56,409 nt of DNA from Smithella sp. PtaU1.Bin162 (GCA_002068015.1 MVRV01000063.1:1-56409), one strand, 5' to 3'. Shown: positions 9,040 through 17,410, numbered from the stretch's first letter. Notes: generated by a model from the sequence alone, not told the origin. Numbers and translations are program-made.

Positions 9040-9558
9040 TTACTTCATCCGTACCTCGGAAAGATGCAGATGGTCAGTTTCAATTTCCACCAGTGCTTTA
9101 AATATCTGTTTTAGTCTTTCATGGTCGGATTCTTCGGCGGCTTGTTTATAAAAATCAATTGCTCTGGTTTCCCGTTCATGCGACTCGTTGAGATTTTTTA
9201 CATTCTCTATGTAACACATCTCTTTTCCTTCAGGCGTTTTGGGAAGACGCAATATTTTTCTCCATATGGCGGCGTGTTCGGCCTCGATTTTCCCCAAAGC
9301 TTTGAACAACAGACTGCTTTCGGCATTATCCGTCTTTCCCGCTGCACAGAAATAAAACGTCGAATTACTTACCTCAACCTGAATGGCATGCTCTGCATTG
9401 GCCCTGTCTTTTTCCGTAAGAGAAATATCAAAAGTTACGACCGCTTCTTTTGCCTCTTGGATAAATTCCTGATGAGCACCGCAAAACGGACAGTTTGTCG
9501 GGGGATTTGTGCCGACATAACAATCTCCGCAAATAACACATCTCCACAATTTCACCAT
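9040..9558 (-). CDS. Rubrerythrin-type protein with N-terminal rubredoxin domain (reverse rubrerythrin-like)
   Basis: Predicted non-heme diiron peroxidase, about 172 residues from the preferred ATG at 9558; that start follows GGAGGGG, whereas an earlier TTG at 9576 would place the Shine-Dalgarno inside the gene. A rubredoxin-like FeCys4 site comes first (CVICGDCY, then CPFCGAH, about residues 6-30). A ferritin-like four-helix domain with metal-binding EAEHAA, E-x-x-H-E and EIETDHLHL follows. This order is reversed relative to classical rubrerythrin. It probably detoxifies hydrogen peroxide in the cytoplasm. It is the last of three minus-strand genes (hemerythrin-like, rubrerythrin, this one) that look like an oxidative stress set. 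Confidence 0.88.
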   Translation of the reverse strand: MVKLWRCVICGDCYVGTNPPTNCPFCGAHQEFIQEAKEAVVTFDISLTEKDRANAEHAIQVEVSNSTFYFCAAGKTDNAESSLLFKALGKIEAEHAAIWRKILRLPKTPEGKEMCYIENVKNLNESHERETRAIDFYKQAAEESDHERLKQIFKALVEIETDHLHLSEVRMK

Positions 9559-9603
9559 AATTCCCCTCCAATACAATTTATTTCCTTGTTTTTAAAAAAG
9601 TTA

Positions 9604-10101
9604 TCAATCAACTTTTTTAAAAACCTTTCCTTTAGCACCGCATACCGGACAATTCTCCGGTGCTTCCTTCTCGGCCGTATAGCCGCATACCGGACATACA
9701 TAATAGCTGTAAGATTCTTTTGCATCTTCCAGATTATCGAGAACTTGCTGATAGAGCCGGGCATGAATTTTCTCCACTTCATTGGCAAAATTAAAAGATC
9801 GCTCCGCCTCCTTATTTCCGTCAGCCTTAGCCGCTTCAATCATACCCGGATACATGTTTTTAAATTCATGAGTCTCTCCGGCTACCGCCTCTTGTAAGTT
9901 TTCTCTGGTGGATCGGATTCCTTTTAATGCCCGTAAATGGGCGTGGGCATGAATTGTTTCCGCTTCCGCAGCCGCCCGGAATAACTTTGCCGCCTGTAAA
10001 AATCCTTCCTGCTCGGCCTTAGCTGCAAAAGCAAGATATTTTCTGTTTGCCTGTGATTCTCCGGCAAAAGCCTCTTTCAATGCATCTTCTGATTTAGACA
10101 T
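9604..10101 (-). CDS. Rubrerythrin
   Basis: Diiron peroxidase of about 165 residues. The ferritin-like domain shows the family pattern FAGESQANRKYLAFA, AEAETIHAHAHL, AGETHEF and EVEKIHARLY, whose Glu and His residues bind two irons. The C-terminal rubredoxin domain has CPVCGYTA and CPVCGAKG. This is the classical domain order, opposite to the neighbour downstream. The ATG at 10101 with GAAGGAG upstream is preferred over a TTG at 10116. It reduces hydrogen peroxide using electrons from rubredoxin or NADH-dependent reductases (known for the family). Gap to the next gene is 45 bases, so co-transcription is likely. Confidence 0.93.
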   Translation of the reverse strand: MSKSEDALKEAFAGESQANRKYLAFAAKAEQEGFLQAAKLFRAAAEAETIHAHAHLRALKGIRSTRENLQEAVAGETHEFKNMYPGMIEAAKADGNKEAERSFNFANEVEKIHARLYQQVLDNLEDAKESYSYYVCPVCGYTAEKEAPENCPVCGAKGKVFKKVD

Positions 10102-10187
10102 GATTTTCTCCTTCAATTATTTTTTATCGTCTCTGATTCGTTCAGTCTTACTTCTACTACATATTCAGTTAGAGTTCAAATAGGCTT

Positions 10188-10730
10188 TCAAAAGCTGAGT
10201 TTATTGTACTCCTCAAATACTTTATTGTATTTTTCATGAATCATTTTGCGGTCAAATTCCCAGAATTCCTCAAGCATCCTGGTCTGTTCTTCTTTGGTGA
10301 AATATTCCTGACAGGGATAAAAGAAATGCTTGTCTTCTTTTTCAATATGCTGCGGGTAGAAATCACAAAGCTCCCGGGCGAGAAAAACTATTTCGGCTAA
10401 TTTACTTTCATCTCCCTGTAAATATTTGTCTTTGGCCGTAACCATTGCTGCCGTCGTCTTTCTGCCCCAGACATGCTCAGCAAGCAATTCCTGCATGATT
10501 TTTTTCAGCTCCGGTATAAGCTCTTTTTTCGCCAGATCCCGAAAGAGGATTTCCTCTTCCTTGCCATGATGCGTGCGATCGGCATAAGTTTTGATGAAAT
10601 CTACTGCCGTATCGATTACTAAAGGATTAACTTTTTTGCTTTTTTCAATTTTGTCCACATGCTTCCTTAAAGATGCCAGCATCTTTTCAATCAATCTGTG
10701 CTCCCACATTAAAGGTCCAATCGGCTTCAT
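10188..10730 (-). CDS. Hemerythrin-like (HHE domain) protein
   Basis: A soluble 180-residue helical protein with hemerythrin-type metal ligands: His near residue 10 (LMWEHRLIE), HHGKEEEILF near residue 55, a central LLAEHVWGR, and QHIEKEDKHFFYP near residue 130. The family binds a diiron centre and senses or carries oxygen or nitric oxide. The length fits the hemerythrin HHE cation-binding group (DUF438-free form). The start is the ATG at 10730 preceded by GGAGGAG; the upstream TTG is too close to it. It lies first in the minus-strand oxidative stress group and diverges from the Zur-like regulator. Confidence 0.87.
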   Translation of the reverse strand: MKPIGPLMWEHRLIEKMLASLRKHVDKIEKSKKVNPLVIDTAVDFIKTYADRTHHGKEEEILFRDLAKKELIPELKKIMQELLAEHVWGRKTTAAMVTAKDKYLQGDESKLAEIVFLARELCDFYPQHIEKEDKHFFYPCQEYFTKEEQTRMLEEFWEFDRKMIHEKYNKVFEEYNKLSF

Positions 10731-10977
10731 CAATTCTCCTCCTTTACTTAGGTGCTTCTCCTAAAGCTTTTCAACCATATCAATAATCATATCGGGTCGT
10801 TTAAAAACCGCCTTACCCTAACTCTTTCCTTAAGGATTTACGGTCTGAATTATTTTAACATTAACCGTAGAAATATCAAAAATTATTATTTTCCAAAAAC
10901 AGGCCTTCCGACAGTTAATAATTCTCCGGACGGGAGGACAGAACCATAACTATCATGGTGATCCGGTAATTAATTAT

Positions 10978-10992
10978 TGCAACATAGTTGCA
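10978..10992. promoter_or_regulatory. Palindromic operator upstream of the Zur-like gene
   Basis: The sequence TGCAAC-ATA-GTTGCA is a perfect 6+6 inverted repeat, ending 20 bases before the regulator's ATG. Fur-family regulators bind such dyads, and the gene is followed by znuACB. It is therefore probably a Zur autoregulatory operator. That assignment is inference; the symmetry is seen directly. Confidence 0.65.
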
Positions 10993-11012
10993 TTTTTGAT
11001 AAATGGGACAAC

Positions 11013-11489
11013 ATGCGCGCAGATACAAAAGCTAAAGATGTTCTTCCCATATTGCAAAATGCCGGACTTTCTAAAACACCGCAGCGGATTGCCGTTTTAA
11101 ATATATTGGCAAAGGCCGACGAACCGATTAATATAGCCGCAATGAAACAGGCGCTGAAATCAAAAATCGGCATTGACCGGGTAACACTTTACCGAACCTT
11201 GTCATTGTTCAAAAAACATGCGATTATTAGGGAAATATCTTCCGTAAACGGCACCAATTATTTTGAACTGGCAACATTGGAACATCCGGTGCATCCGCAT
11301 TTCATATGCCGGAATTGCGCCAAGCTGTCCTGTCTGGAACCGCTCACTTTTTCGCAGGCCAGTCCGCTTCTGACAACGGATAAAGATTACAGTGTCGAAC
11401 ATATCGAAATCAATATTTCCGGACTTTGCGCCGGTTGCCGAAATGCAACCAAGTTGCAAAAAAGGTCAAAAAACAATGCAAACAAGTAA
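11013..11489 (+). CDS. zur: Fur-family regulator, probable zinc uptake repressor Zur
   Basis: A 158-residue metal-dependent repressor. The winged helix includes LSKTPQRIAVLNIL and the recognition region GIDRVTLYRTLSLFKKHAIIRE. The dimerisation part has HPHFICRNCAKLSCLE (His-rich metal site and a CxxC) and CAGC near the end, giving the two CxxC pairs of the structural zinc site. Position directly before znuACB argues for Zur rather than Fur or PerR. The ATG at 11013 is chosen over the TTG at 10977, because the latter would place the operator inside the coding region. The start codon of znuA lies 14 bases inside this gene, so they are coupled. Confidence 0.85.
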   Translation: MRADTKAKDVLPILQNAGLSKTPQRIAVLNILAKADEPINIAAMKQALKSKIGIDRVTLYRTLSLFKKHAIIREISSVNGTNYFELATLEHPVHPHFICRNCAKLSCLEPLTFSQASPLLTTDKDYSVEHIEINISGLCAGCRNATKLQKRSKNNANK

Positions 11490-12435
11490 AGTGCCCCTTA
11501 AATATTTTATTTTTCTTCTGATCTTGCTGTCTTTTATTTTCTCCTGCCGGGATTCCCGGGAAGCAAATCCGGAGGAAAAAAAGTTACAGGTAATTGCCAC
11601 TATTTTCCCTCTTTATGATCTCGCCCGCCAAATCGGCGGAGACAAAGTAAAGGTGAGCATGCTGTTGCCGCCGGCGACCGACGCCCACAATTATGAATTA
11701 AAACCGGATGACATTATTCGCATCAGCAAAGCCGATCTGTTTCTTTATATAAATATGGAAATGGAACACTGGGCATACAAAATTATCCAAACAACATCAT
11801 CTAATCCCCGTCTGCTTCCGGTGGAAACGGGCAACGGTATCACCATGCTGACGGTCAGTGAAAACGATGAGGACGAAGATCATCATGATCATCACTCTGC
11901 ATCCAGATTCGATCCGCATATCTGGCTTGATTTCACAAATACACAAAAAATGGCTGATACCATCACCGCCGCCATGATAAAAGTCGATTCACGCCATAGC
12001 GATTATTATTTAAAAAACGCCGCCGAATACAAAAACAAACTGGCCGATCTGGACAATAAATACCGGATGGAATTGACCGGTTGTAAAAGTCGGACGATAT
12101 TGCATGCCGGGCACTGGGCATTCGCTTATCTGGCCAACAGATATGGCTTAAAATATTACTCCGTTTATAATGTCTCTGCCGATTCCGAACCGGAACCGCA
12201 AAAAATCGTTGCACTGATTTCACAAATCAGAAAAACAAAAGCAGCCAATATTTATTATGAAGATTTGATCAACCCGCGGCTTGCGGAAACTATCGCCAAA
12301 GAAACGGGGGTCGGCCTCCTGAAACTTAACAACGGCCATGCGATCAGCAAGGAAGAAATGTCCCGCAGTGTTTCTTTCCTGTCTCTGATGGAAGAAAACC
12401 TGGTCAGTTTAAAAAAGGGCCTGCAATGCCGGTAA
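11476..12435 (+). CDS. znuA: Zinc ABC transporter substrate-binding lipoprotein
   Basis: Periplasmic zinc-binding protein of 319 residues, cluster A-1 type. The start at 11476 gives an N-terminal hydrophobic helix and lipobox LSFIFSC. The family motif VIATIFPLYDLARQIGGD follows, with a metal-ligand His in DAHNYEL. An acidic/His-rich loop (EDHHDHH, about residues 135-141) captures zinc, and FDPHIWLD and LHAGHWAFAYLANRYGL give further ligands. The His-rich loop favours zinc over manganese. It overlaps the upstream regulator and the downstream ATPase gene (10 bases), forming a compact operon that Zur should repress when zinc is plentiful. Confidence 0.93.
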   Translation: MQTSKVPLKYFIFLLILLSFIFSCRDSREANPEEKKLQVIATIFPLYDLARQIGGDKVKVSMLLPPATDAHNYELKPDDIIRISKADLFLYINMEMEHWAYKIIQTTSSNPRLLPVETGNGITMLTVSENDEDEDHHDHHSASRFDPHIWLDFTNTQKMADTITAAMIKVDSRHSDYYLKNAAEYKNKLADLDNKYRMELTGCKSRTILHAGHWAFAYLANRYGLKYYSVYNVSADSEPEPQKIVALISQIRKTKAANIYYEDLINPRLAETIAKETGVGLLKLNNGHAISKEEMSRSVSFLSLMEENLVSLKKGLQCR

Positions 12436-13166
12436 ATATAATTCGCACTGAAAATTTAACGTTCTGCTATAACGGAATAGAAGTTCTGCAGGATATTTCC
12501 TTTAACGTAAGGCAAGGGGATTACCTTGGTGTGGCGGGACCAAATGGTTCCGGTAAAAGTACTCTTATAAAAAATATCCTGGGTATCCTCGAACCCCGGC
12601 AGGGCAACATTTATCTTTTCGGTCAGCCGCTTTCGGCTTTTCGTCAGTGGAGCAAAATCGGTTATCTGCCTCAGCGCCTGGCCTCGCTGCATTCTCATTT
12701 CCCCGGCACAGTCCGGGAAATTGTTCAACTGGGAGTTGACCGGAAAGGAGATTCCCGGGAGATAAAACGAATGCTCCAGCTTATGGACATTGAACATCTT
12801 TCTTCCCGTCTGATCGGTGAACTCTCCTACGGTGAGCAGCAAAGAGCAATGCTTGCCAGAGCACTCGCCAGCAAGCCGGAATTACTTATTTTTGATGAAC
12901 CGACAACTGCTCTCGATCCGCAGACAAGAGAAAATTTTTACTCGATCGCCCAGGAATTGAACCGGCAGCAGGGAACAACCGTTATTCTCATCACCCATGA
13001 CACCGGAGTTATTGGTAATTATGCCCGGTATCTGCTTTACCTGGACAAGAAGATTGTTTTTTCCGGAACATTTGAGAATTTCTGTTCTTCACCGGAGATG
13101 GCCGGCTTTTTCGGTCCGGTAAGCCAGCACATCATTTGTCACCAGCACGATAGGAGAAATATCTAA
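12426..13166 (+). CDS. znuC: Zinc ABC transporter ATP-binding protein
   Basis: Cytoplasmic ATPase of the zinc importer, 246 residues. It has Walker A (GPNGSGKST, near residue 38), the Q-loop region GYLPQRL, the signature LSYGEQQR, Walker B (LLIFDEPTTALD) and the switch His in LITHD. The closest known families are ZnuC/MntB-type ATPases. It starts within the last 10 bases of znuA and is followed, one base after its stop, by the permease gene. The C-terminus has a short extension after the H-loop with several Cys and His residues (HIICHQHD) which might contact metal; that is speculative. Confidence 0.93.
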   Translation: MPVNIIRTENLTFCYNGIEVLQDISFNVRQGDYLGVAGPNGSGKSTLIKNILGILEPRQGNIYLFGQPLSAFRQWSKIGYLPQRLASLHSHFPGTVREIVQLGVDRKGDSREIKRMLQLMDIEHLSSRLIGELSYGEQQRAMLARALASKPELLIFDEPTTALDPQTRENFYSIAQELNRQQGTTVILITHDTGVIGNYARYLLYLDKKIVFSGTFENFCSSPEMAGFFGPVSQHIICHQHDRRNI

Positions 13167-13167
13167 A

Positions 13168-13995
13168 ATGAGCCTTATCGAGGTTTTAAGCTTTACCTTC
13201 GTTCAGCGTGCTCTTCTGGCCGGAATTCTCATTGCGGCAATCGCCGCCATCCTGGGAATCTTTCTTGTTTTGCGCCGCCTGTCCTTAATCGGCGACGGCC
13301 TCGCCCATATAACCTTCGGCAGTGTAGCGGTAGTGCTGCTCGCCGGAATCAGCCCTTTTTATGTAACCATTTCGGCTTTACCGCTCGTCATGCTTGCATC
13401 GCTGGCCATTTTCAAACTCACCAGCTCTAAAAAAATTCACGGAGATGCGGCAATCGGCATTCTTTCCTCGGCGGGAATTGCCGCCGGAATTGTTCTGGCG
13501 AGCCTGTCCGGAGGATATAACGTGGATTTATTCAGCTATCTTTTCGGCAATATCCTGACGGTAAATCAAACCGAGATTATGCTGTCTCTGATAATTTTTG
13601 CCGCTGTTCTTTGTTATGTACTTTTTTTCTATCATGATCTTTTTGCCGTTACGTTTGATGAAGAACTTGCCCGGAGCATGGGTATCAAAACAAAAAAGTT
13701 GAATATTCTTCTTTTTCTTTTAACGGCGATCGCCGCCGTTTTAACCATGAAGATAGCGGGAATAATGATGGTTTCCGCCATGTTGATATTGCCGCCCCTT
13801 ACCGCCCTTCAACTCTCCATCAGTTTTCGAAAAACTATTATTGCTTCCGTAATTTTTTCCACCCTGTCCGTAATTTTCGGAATTATCGCTTCTTTTTTAT
13901 TGAACTTACCGGCAGGAGGAACTATAGTAATCCTCAATATTCTGTTTCTTCTGATCATTTTCGGAGTAAAAAAAATCTTGCCTGCACTGAGGTAA
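13168..13995 (+). CDS. znuB: Zinc ABC transporter permease
   Basis: Inner-membrane permease of 275 residues with about eight hydrophobic helices, ABC-3 family. Family features include FTFVQRALLAGILIA at the start, LGIFLVLRRLSLIGDGLAH, DAAIGILSSAGIAAGIV and a conserved Asp/Glu-rich loop FDEELARSMGI. With ZnuA and ZnuC it forms a complete high-affinity zinc importer. A GGAGA motif lies within the end of znuC. The 3' end carries GAGGT, which serves as ribosome binding site for the next gene, whose GTG start is six bases after the stop. Confidence 0.92.
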   Translation: MSLIEVLSFTFVQRALLAGILIAAIAAILGIFLVLRRLSLIGDGLAHITFGSVAVVLLAGISPFYVTISALPLVMLASLAIFKLTSSKKIHGDAAIGILSSAGIAAGIVLASLSGGYNVDLFSYLFGNILTVNQTEIMLSLIIFAAVLCYVLFFYHDLFAVTFDEELARSMGIKTKKLNILLFLLTAIAAVLTMKIAGIMMVSAMLILPPLTALQLSISFRKTIIASVIFSTLSVIFGIIASFLLNLPAGGTIVILNILFLLIIFGVKKILPALR

Positions 13996-14001
13996 ACTAT
14001 A

Positions 14002-14943
14002 GTGGGTTTAATCAAATACTATTTCAACCGGCCGGTCATTCTTTTTCTCCTGGCAGTGCTGACCGGTATAATCCTGCCACAGGGAGCACAAATCGGCTCA
14101 CTGCTTATCCTACCCGCGCTGACCGTTGTTCTGACAATTACCTTGTTGCGCATGCCGCGAGGTTTTTTTCGTCATCCCGGCACACTTGTTTTCCCGGCAA
14201 TCCTGGGTAATATTATGAATTACCTCATTTTAGGAAACTTTATCATCTGGTCTAGTATCTTTCTGATTAGAGATGAAAATTTATGGATCGGCATGGTTTT
14301 AATCGCAGCAGTGCCTCCGGCCGTCTCCGTAATGCCTCTTACCAAATTATTTCAGGCGGAACCAAAAACCGCTTTTGCCGGACTCGCCGGCGCCTATGTA
14401 GGGGCAATTTTAATAGCACCCTTGATAGGCATAGGATTTCTCAAATATATTCCTTTAAACTATTCCGGCATCCTTCTTCTGGTATCGGAATTAATCATAC
14501 TGCCTCTCGCCCTGTCCAGAATCGCCGTGGATAAAGACTGGGATAAAATTATCGCTCCTTACCGAGAGATGATCAGTGACTGGTGTTTTTTTATTGTCTT
14601 CTATGCACTTGCGGCCAGCTGCCGCTATCTTATTTTCCGCCGTCCCCTCGATCTGCTCTTCATATCTCTCATTGCGGCCGTCAGCACTTTTTTTCTTGGC
14701 TGCATCATTGAAAAAATATGTTCTTTTTATCAGATCCCCAAAGAAAAAATCACTGCCTTGCTCCTTTTGGGCACCCTGAAAAACTATGGATTGGCCGGTG
14801 GAATAGCTCTGGCTGTGTTTAACAGGCAAGCCGCTCTTCCGGCAATAGTGTTTCTCTTTTTTATGTACGCCTACGAAATTTGGCTGAAATACAAGATGAA
14901 GGATATAAGCATTATTACTTCCGTTCGCGAAAAAAATAACTGA
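14002..14943 (+). CDS. BASS-like (bile acid:sodium symporter superfamily) membrane protein
   Basis: A 313-residue integral membrane protein with about nine to ten hydrophobic segments. Features such as LLILPALTVVLTITLLRMP, a GMVLIAAVPPAVSVMPLT segment with central prolines, and TLKNYGLAGGIALAVF resemble the BASS/ACR3 fold with its crossover helices. The substrate is unknown: organic anions, pantoate-like acids or arsenite are possible for the family. It starts at GTG (14002) with GAGGT eight bases upstream inside znuB and so appears translationally coupled to the zinc operon, an unusual neighbour. AEC-type transporters are an alternative assignment. Confidence 0.65.
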   Translation: MGLIKYYFNRPVILFLLAVLTGIILPQGAQIGSLLILPALTVVLTITLLRMPRGFFRHPGTLVFPAILGNIMNYLILGNFIIWSSIFLIRDENLWIGMVLIAAVPPAVSVMPLTKLFQAEPKTAFAGLAGAYVGAILIAPLIGIGFLKYIPLNYSGILLLVSELIILPLALSRIAVDKDWDKIIAPYREMISDWCFFIVFYALAASCRYLIFRRPLDLLFISLIAAVSTFFLGCIIEKICSFYQIPKEKITALLLLGTLKNYGLAGGIALAVFNRQAALPAIVFLFFMYAYEIWLKYKMKDISIITSVREKNN

Positions 14944-14971
14944 TTGACAAAATGAAAGGGCTGCCTATTTT
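14944..14971 (+). promoter_or_regulatory. Probable sodB promoter
   Basis: TTGACA (14944-14949), a 16-base spacer and TATTTT (14966-14971). It begins right after the stop codon of the BASS-like gene and 66 bases before the sodB start, so sodB is probably also transcribed on its own. Confidence 0.55.
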
Positions 14972-15014
14972 AAAGAAATGGAACAAAATAAAATAAAAAG
15001 GAGATTGGATTAAT

Positions 15015-15605
15015 ATGGCTATCAGTTTACCTGCATTACCATACGAGAAAGACGCTCTGTCACCTTTTATCAGCGCCAATACACTGGAGTTTCATTACGG
15101 CAAGCATCACAAAACCTATGTTGACAATTTAAACAAGCTAATTGAAGGAACAGACCTTGCTCTACTGTCTCTGGAAGAAATCATCAAAACTTCCGCTAAA
15201 GATGCCGCTAAAACAGGCATATTCAACAATGCCGCACAGGTCTGGAACCATTCTTTCTACTGGCAATGCCTGAAAAAAGGAGGGGGCACTCCCTTGGGCG
15301 CCATTGCTGCCAAGATAAATGCGACATGGGGCAGCCATGATAAATTCGCTGAAGAATTGAAAAATGCCGGTATCGGACAATTTGGCAGCGGCTGGGTCTG
15401 GCTTATCCAGGATGGAAAAGATTTGAAAATAATAAAAACAGCCAATGCCGACACACCGATAGCGCACAGTCAAAAGCCGCTTCTGACCATAGATGTGTGG
15501 GAACATGCCTACTATCTCGATTATCAAAACCGCCGGCCGGATTATCTCACCGCCGTAATAAAAAATTTGATTAATTGGGATTTTGTCAATGCAAATCTGA
15601 ATTAA
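15015..15605 (+). CDS. sodB: Superoxide dismutase, iron type
   Basis: Cytoplasmic superoxide dismutase of 196 residues, full length for the Fe/Mn family. Metal ligands are visible: His in FHYGKHHKTYV, His in VWNHSFYW, and Asp/His in DVWEHAYYLDY. The sequence FNNAAQVWNHSFYWQCL, with its Gln two residues after the AA pair, and GSGWVWL near residue 120 are typical of the iron enzyme rather than the manganese enzyme. It has its own promoter and is followed by a strong terminator. It complements the rubrerythrins and hemerythrin-like protein upstream as part of an oxygen defence region. Confidence 0.94.
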   Translation: MAISLPALPYEKDALSPFISANTLEFHYGKHHKTYVDNLNKLIEGTDLALLSLEEIIKTSAKDAAKTGIFNNAAQVWNHSFYWQCLKKGGGTPLGAIAAKINATWGSHDKFAEELKNAGIGQFGSGWVWLIQDGKDLKIIKTANADTPIAHSQKPLLTIDVWEHAYYLDYQNRRPDYLTAVIKNLINWDFVNANLN

Positions 15606-15677
15606 ACGAAATCAATTAAGGCGAATGAGCTGGGAAGGCGACAAAGGCAGTTTAAATTATAAAGGGAAGAAAATTGG

Positions 15678-15706
15678 AAAGGGGGCTTGTTATACAAGCC
15701 CCCTTT
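15678..15706 (+). terminator. Rho-independent terminator after sodB
   Basis: Arms AAAGGGGGCTTGT and ACAAGCCCCCTTT form a perfect 13-bp stem with a TAT loop, running into TTTTTCT. It sits 72 bases after the sodB stop and 30 bases beyond the end of the convergent ihfB-like gene, so it may serve both. Confidence 0.9.
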
Positions 15707-15736
15707 TTCTATAAAAAACAAATCCGTTAAATACTG

Positions 15737-16018
15737 TTATTTTACTTTATCTACTCTGTCTTTTAATTCTTTTCCTACTTTAAAGAACGGCAATTTTTTG
15801 GGTTCTACTTTAATTTTATCACCTGTTTTGGGATTTCTACCGGTGTAGGCGCCATAGTCCTTTACCACAAAGCTGCCGAATCCTCTTATTTCAATACGGC
15901 CACCTTTTTTTAATTCATCAGTAAAACCTTTAAAAACAAGATTAACTACATCAATGGCCTTTTTTTCCGTTAAATTCAGCTTTTGGCTCAAAGCCTCAAT
16001 AAGACCTGATTTATTCAT
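15737..16018 (-). CDS. ihfB: Integration host factor beta-like DNA-bending protein (HU/IHF family)
   Basis: A 93-residue nucleoid protein. It contains the core RIEIRGFGSFVV, the DNA-intercalating arm motif GRNPKTGDKI with its Pro, and the C-terminal PFFKVGKELKDRV, which together resemble IHF beta more than HU. It starts MNKSGLIEALSQ after AAGGAGG. As a homodimer or with an alpha subunit it bends DNA sharply and supports promoters, recombination and replication. A second family member, more HU-like, is at 19256-19528. The choice between IHF beta and HU is uncertain because deltaproteobacteria carry several intermediate paralogues. Confidence 0.85.
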   Translation of the reverse strand: MNKSGLIEALSQKLNLTEKKAIDVVNLVFKGFTDELKKGGRIEIRGFGSFVVKDYGAYTGRNPKTGDKIKVEPKKLPFFKVGKELKDRVDKVK

Positions 16019-16127
16019 AGAACCTCCTTAAGACTAATTACAACCTTTCAATCGCCAGACGATAAGACAGGTTTATTTTCGTATGGTGCCGACTATTATT
16101 TATTTTCGGTCGAATGTCAAGAAAATT

Positions 16128-16859
16128 TTACCTGTGCTCAATTACAACGCTTTTCAGCAGCTGACCGACTTCTCTACCCGTCAGATAACGCCAGGAACCT
16201 TCTTTTAGCCTGCCTAACTCAATAGTTCCTATCGCCTCGCGTACCAGGCGCGCAACACGATGCCCTATTGCCTCAAATCCCCTGCGGACTATTCTGTTTT
16301 TACCTTCTCTGATAGTAAGCTGCAACCAGCAGCTTTTATCGTTCACCTTTTCTATTTGCACCTTTTCCGGCCGAAACATTCCATCCGGAAGCTTAATCCC
16401 TTTACCCAACTGCTTTATTTCATCTTTACTCAATGAACCTTGAATCTTAACACGGTAAACTTTAGGTAACTGGAAACGCGGATGCTGCATTTTCAGGGCA
16501 AAATCTCCATCATTGGTCAAAAGCAACAGTCCTTCGGAATCATAATCAAGCCTGCCCACGGGATAGACCCTTTCCGGTACATCACCCACCAAATCAACAA
16601 CCGTAGGGCGCCCTTCCGGATCAGATAAAGTAGTGACATATCCGGCAGGCTTGTGCAAGGCAATATAAACTGTTGTTTTTTCAAGCGAAATAACTTTACC
16701 ATCGACCCGGATAATATCTTTTGCCGGATCAGCCTTAGACCCCAGTTCTTTTACAACCACATCATTGACGCTTACACGACCGGCAGTAATTAATTTTTCC
16801 GCATGGCGCCTCGAATCAATACCTGCGGCTGCGATTATCTTCTGTAAACGTTCTTTCAT
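16128..16859 (-). CDS. rluB: 23S rRNA pseudouridine synthase, RluB/RsuA family
   Basis: A 243-residue pseudouridine synthase acting on 23S rRNA (position 2605 in E. coli for RluB). An N-terminal S4 RNA-binding domain (ERLQKIIAAAGIDSRRHAEKLI) comes first. The catalytic motif is GRLDYDSEGLLLLTNDG, with the nucleophilic Asp, and a C-terminal REGKNRIVRRGFEAIGH follows. The ATG at 16859 overlaps the scpB stop as ATGA, so translation is coupled. The cluster scpA-scpB-rluB is a widely conserved order, which supports RluB over RsuA. Confidence 0.92.
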   Translation of the reverse strand: MKERLQKIIAAAGIDSRRHAEKLITAGRVSVNDVVVKELGSKADPAKDIIRVDGKVISLEKTTVYIALHKPAGYVTTLSDPEGRPTVVDLVGDVPERVYPVGRLDYDSEGLLLLTNDGDFALKMQHPRFQLPKVYRVKIQGSLSKDEIKQLGKGIKLPDGMFRPEKVQIEKVNDKSCWLQLTIREGKNRIVRRGFEAIGHRVARLVREAIGTIELGRLKEGSWRYLTGREVGQLLKSVVIEHR

Positions 16860-17410
16860 GAATTAGAGAAATCCTGGATGGCTTCCGTCTGTTCGTTTAA
16901 TTCCTTAAATTCTCTCAAGGTCGGTAATTCGGAGAGATTCTTCAGGTTAAATACTTCCAGAAACTTTTTGGTTGTTCCATAAATAATCGGCTTACCGGGT
17001 ACATCTTTACGCCCGACGATACGAATGAGATTTTTATCTAAAAGACCTTTCAGCGGCGCGCTGACATCCACCCCGCGAATGCTTTCCACTTCCGACTTAA
17101 CAATAGGCTGTCGATAGGCAACAATCGCCAGTGTTTCCAAAGCGGCGGGCGATAAAGATGCCTGTTTCGTTCCCTTTAATTTCTTTACCCACAAACTCAG
17201 TTCCGGCCGGGTGCGGAACTGAAAACCACCGGCAATTTCCGCAAGATAAATACCGCTCTGACGTTCGTTATACTCGGCAATTAACTGTTCGACGGATTTT
17301 TTAACTTCCGTTTTTTCAACCTCTTCCAGAATTGCACAAATTTTCTCCAAAGCCAGCGGTGCTTCAGAGGCCAGAATCAGCGCTTCGATAACCGCTTTGC
17401 AATTTTCCAT
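16856..17410 (-). CDS. scpB: Segregation and condensation protein B
   Basis: A 184-residue winged-helix kleisin partner that dimerises and, with ScpA, bridges SMC to compact and segregate the chromosome. Family features include VIEALILASEAPLALEKI near the start, a FQFRTRPE strand, LSPAALETLAIVAYRQPIVKSEVESIRGVDV (an almost diagnostic block) and GRKDVPGKPIIYGTT. Its ATG follows the scpA stop codon without a gap. The C-terminal 25 residues are acidic and variable, as usual. SMC itself is not in the window. Confidence 0.95.
   Translation of the reverse strand: MENCKAVIEALILASEAPLALEKICAILEEVEKTEVKKSVEQLIAEYNERQSGIYLAEIAGGFQFRTRPELSLWVKKLKGTKQASLSPAALETLAIVAYRQPIVKSEVESIRGVDVSAPLKGLLDKNLIRIVGRKDVPGKPIIYGTTKKFLEVFNLKNLSELPTLREFKELNEQTEAIQDFSNS

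Noticed and set aside
9121-9897. A 258-residue plus-strand frame across the rubrerythrin genes
   Set aside because: It is the reverse-strand shadow of two clear rubrerythrin-type genes and lacks a ribosome site.
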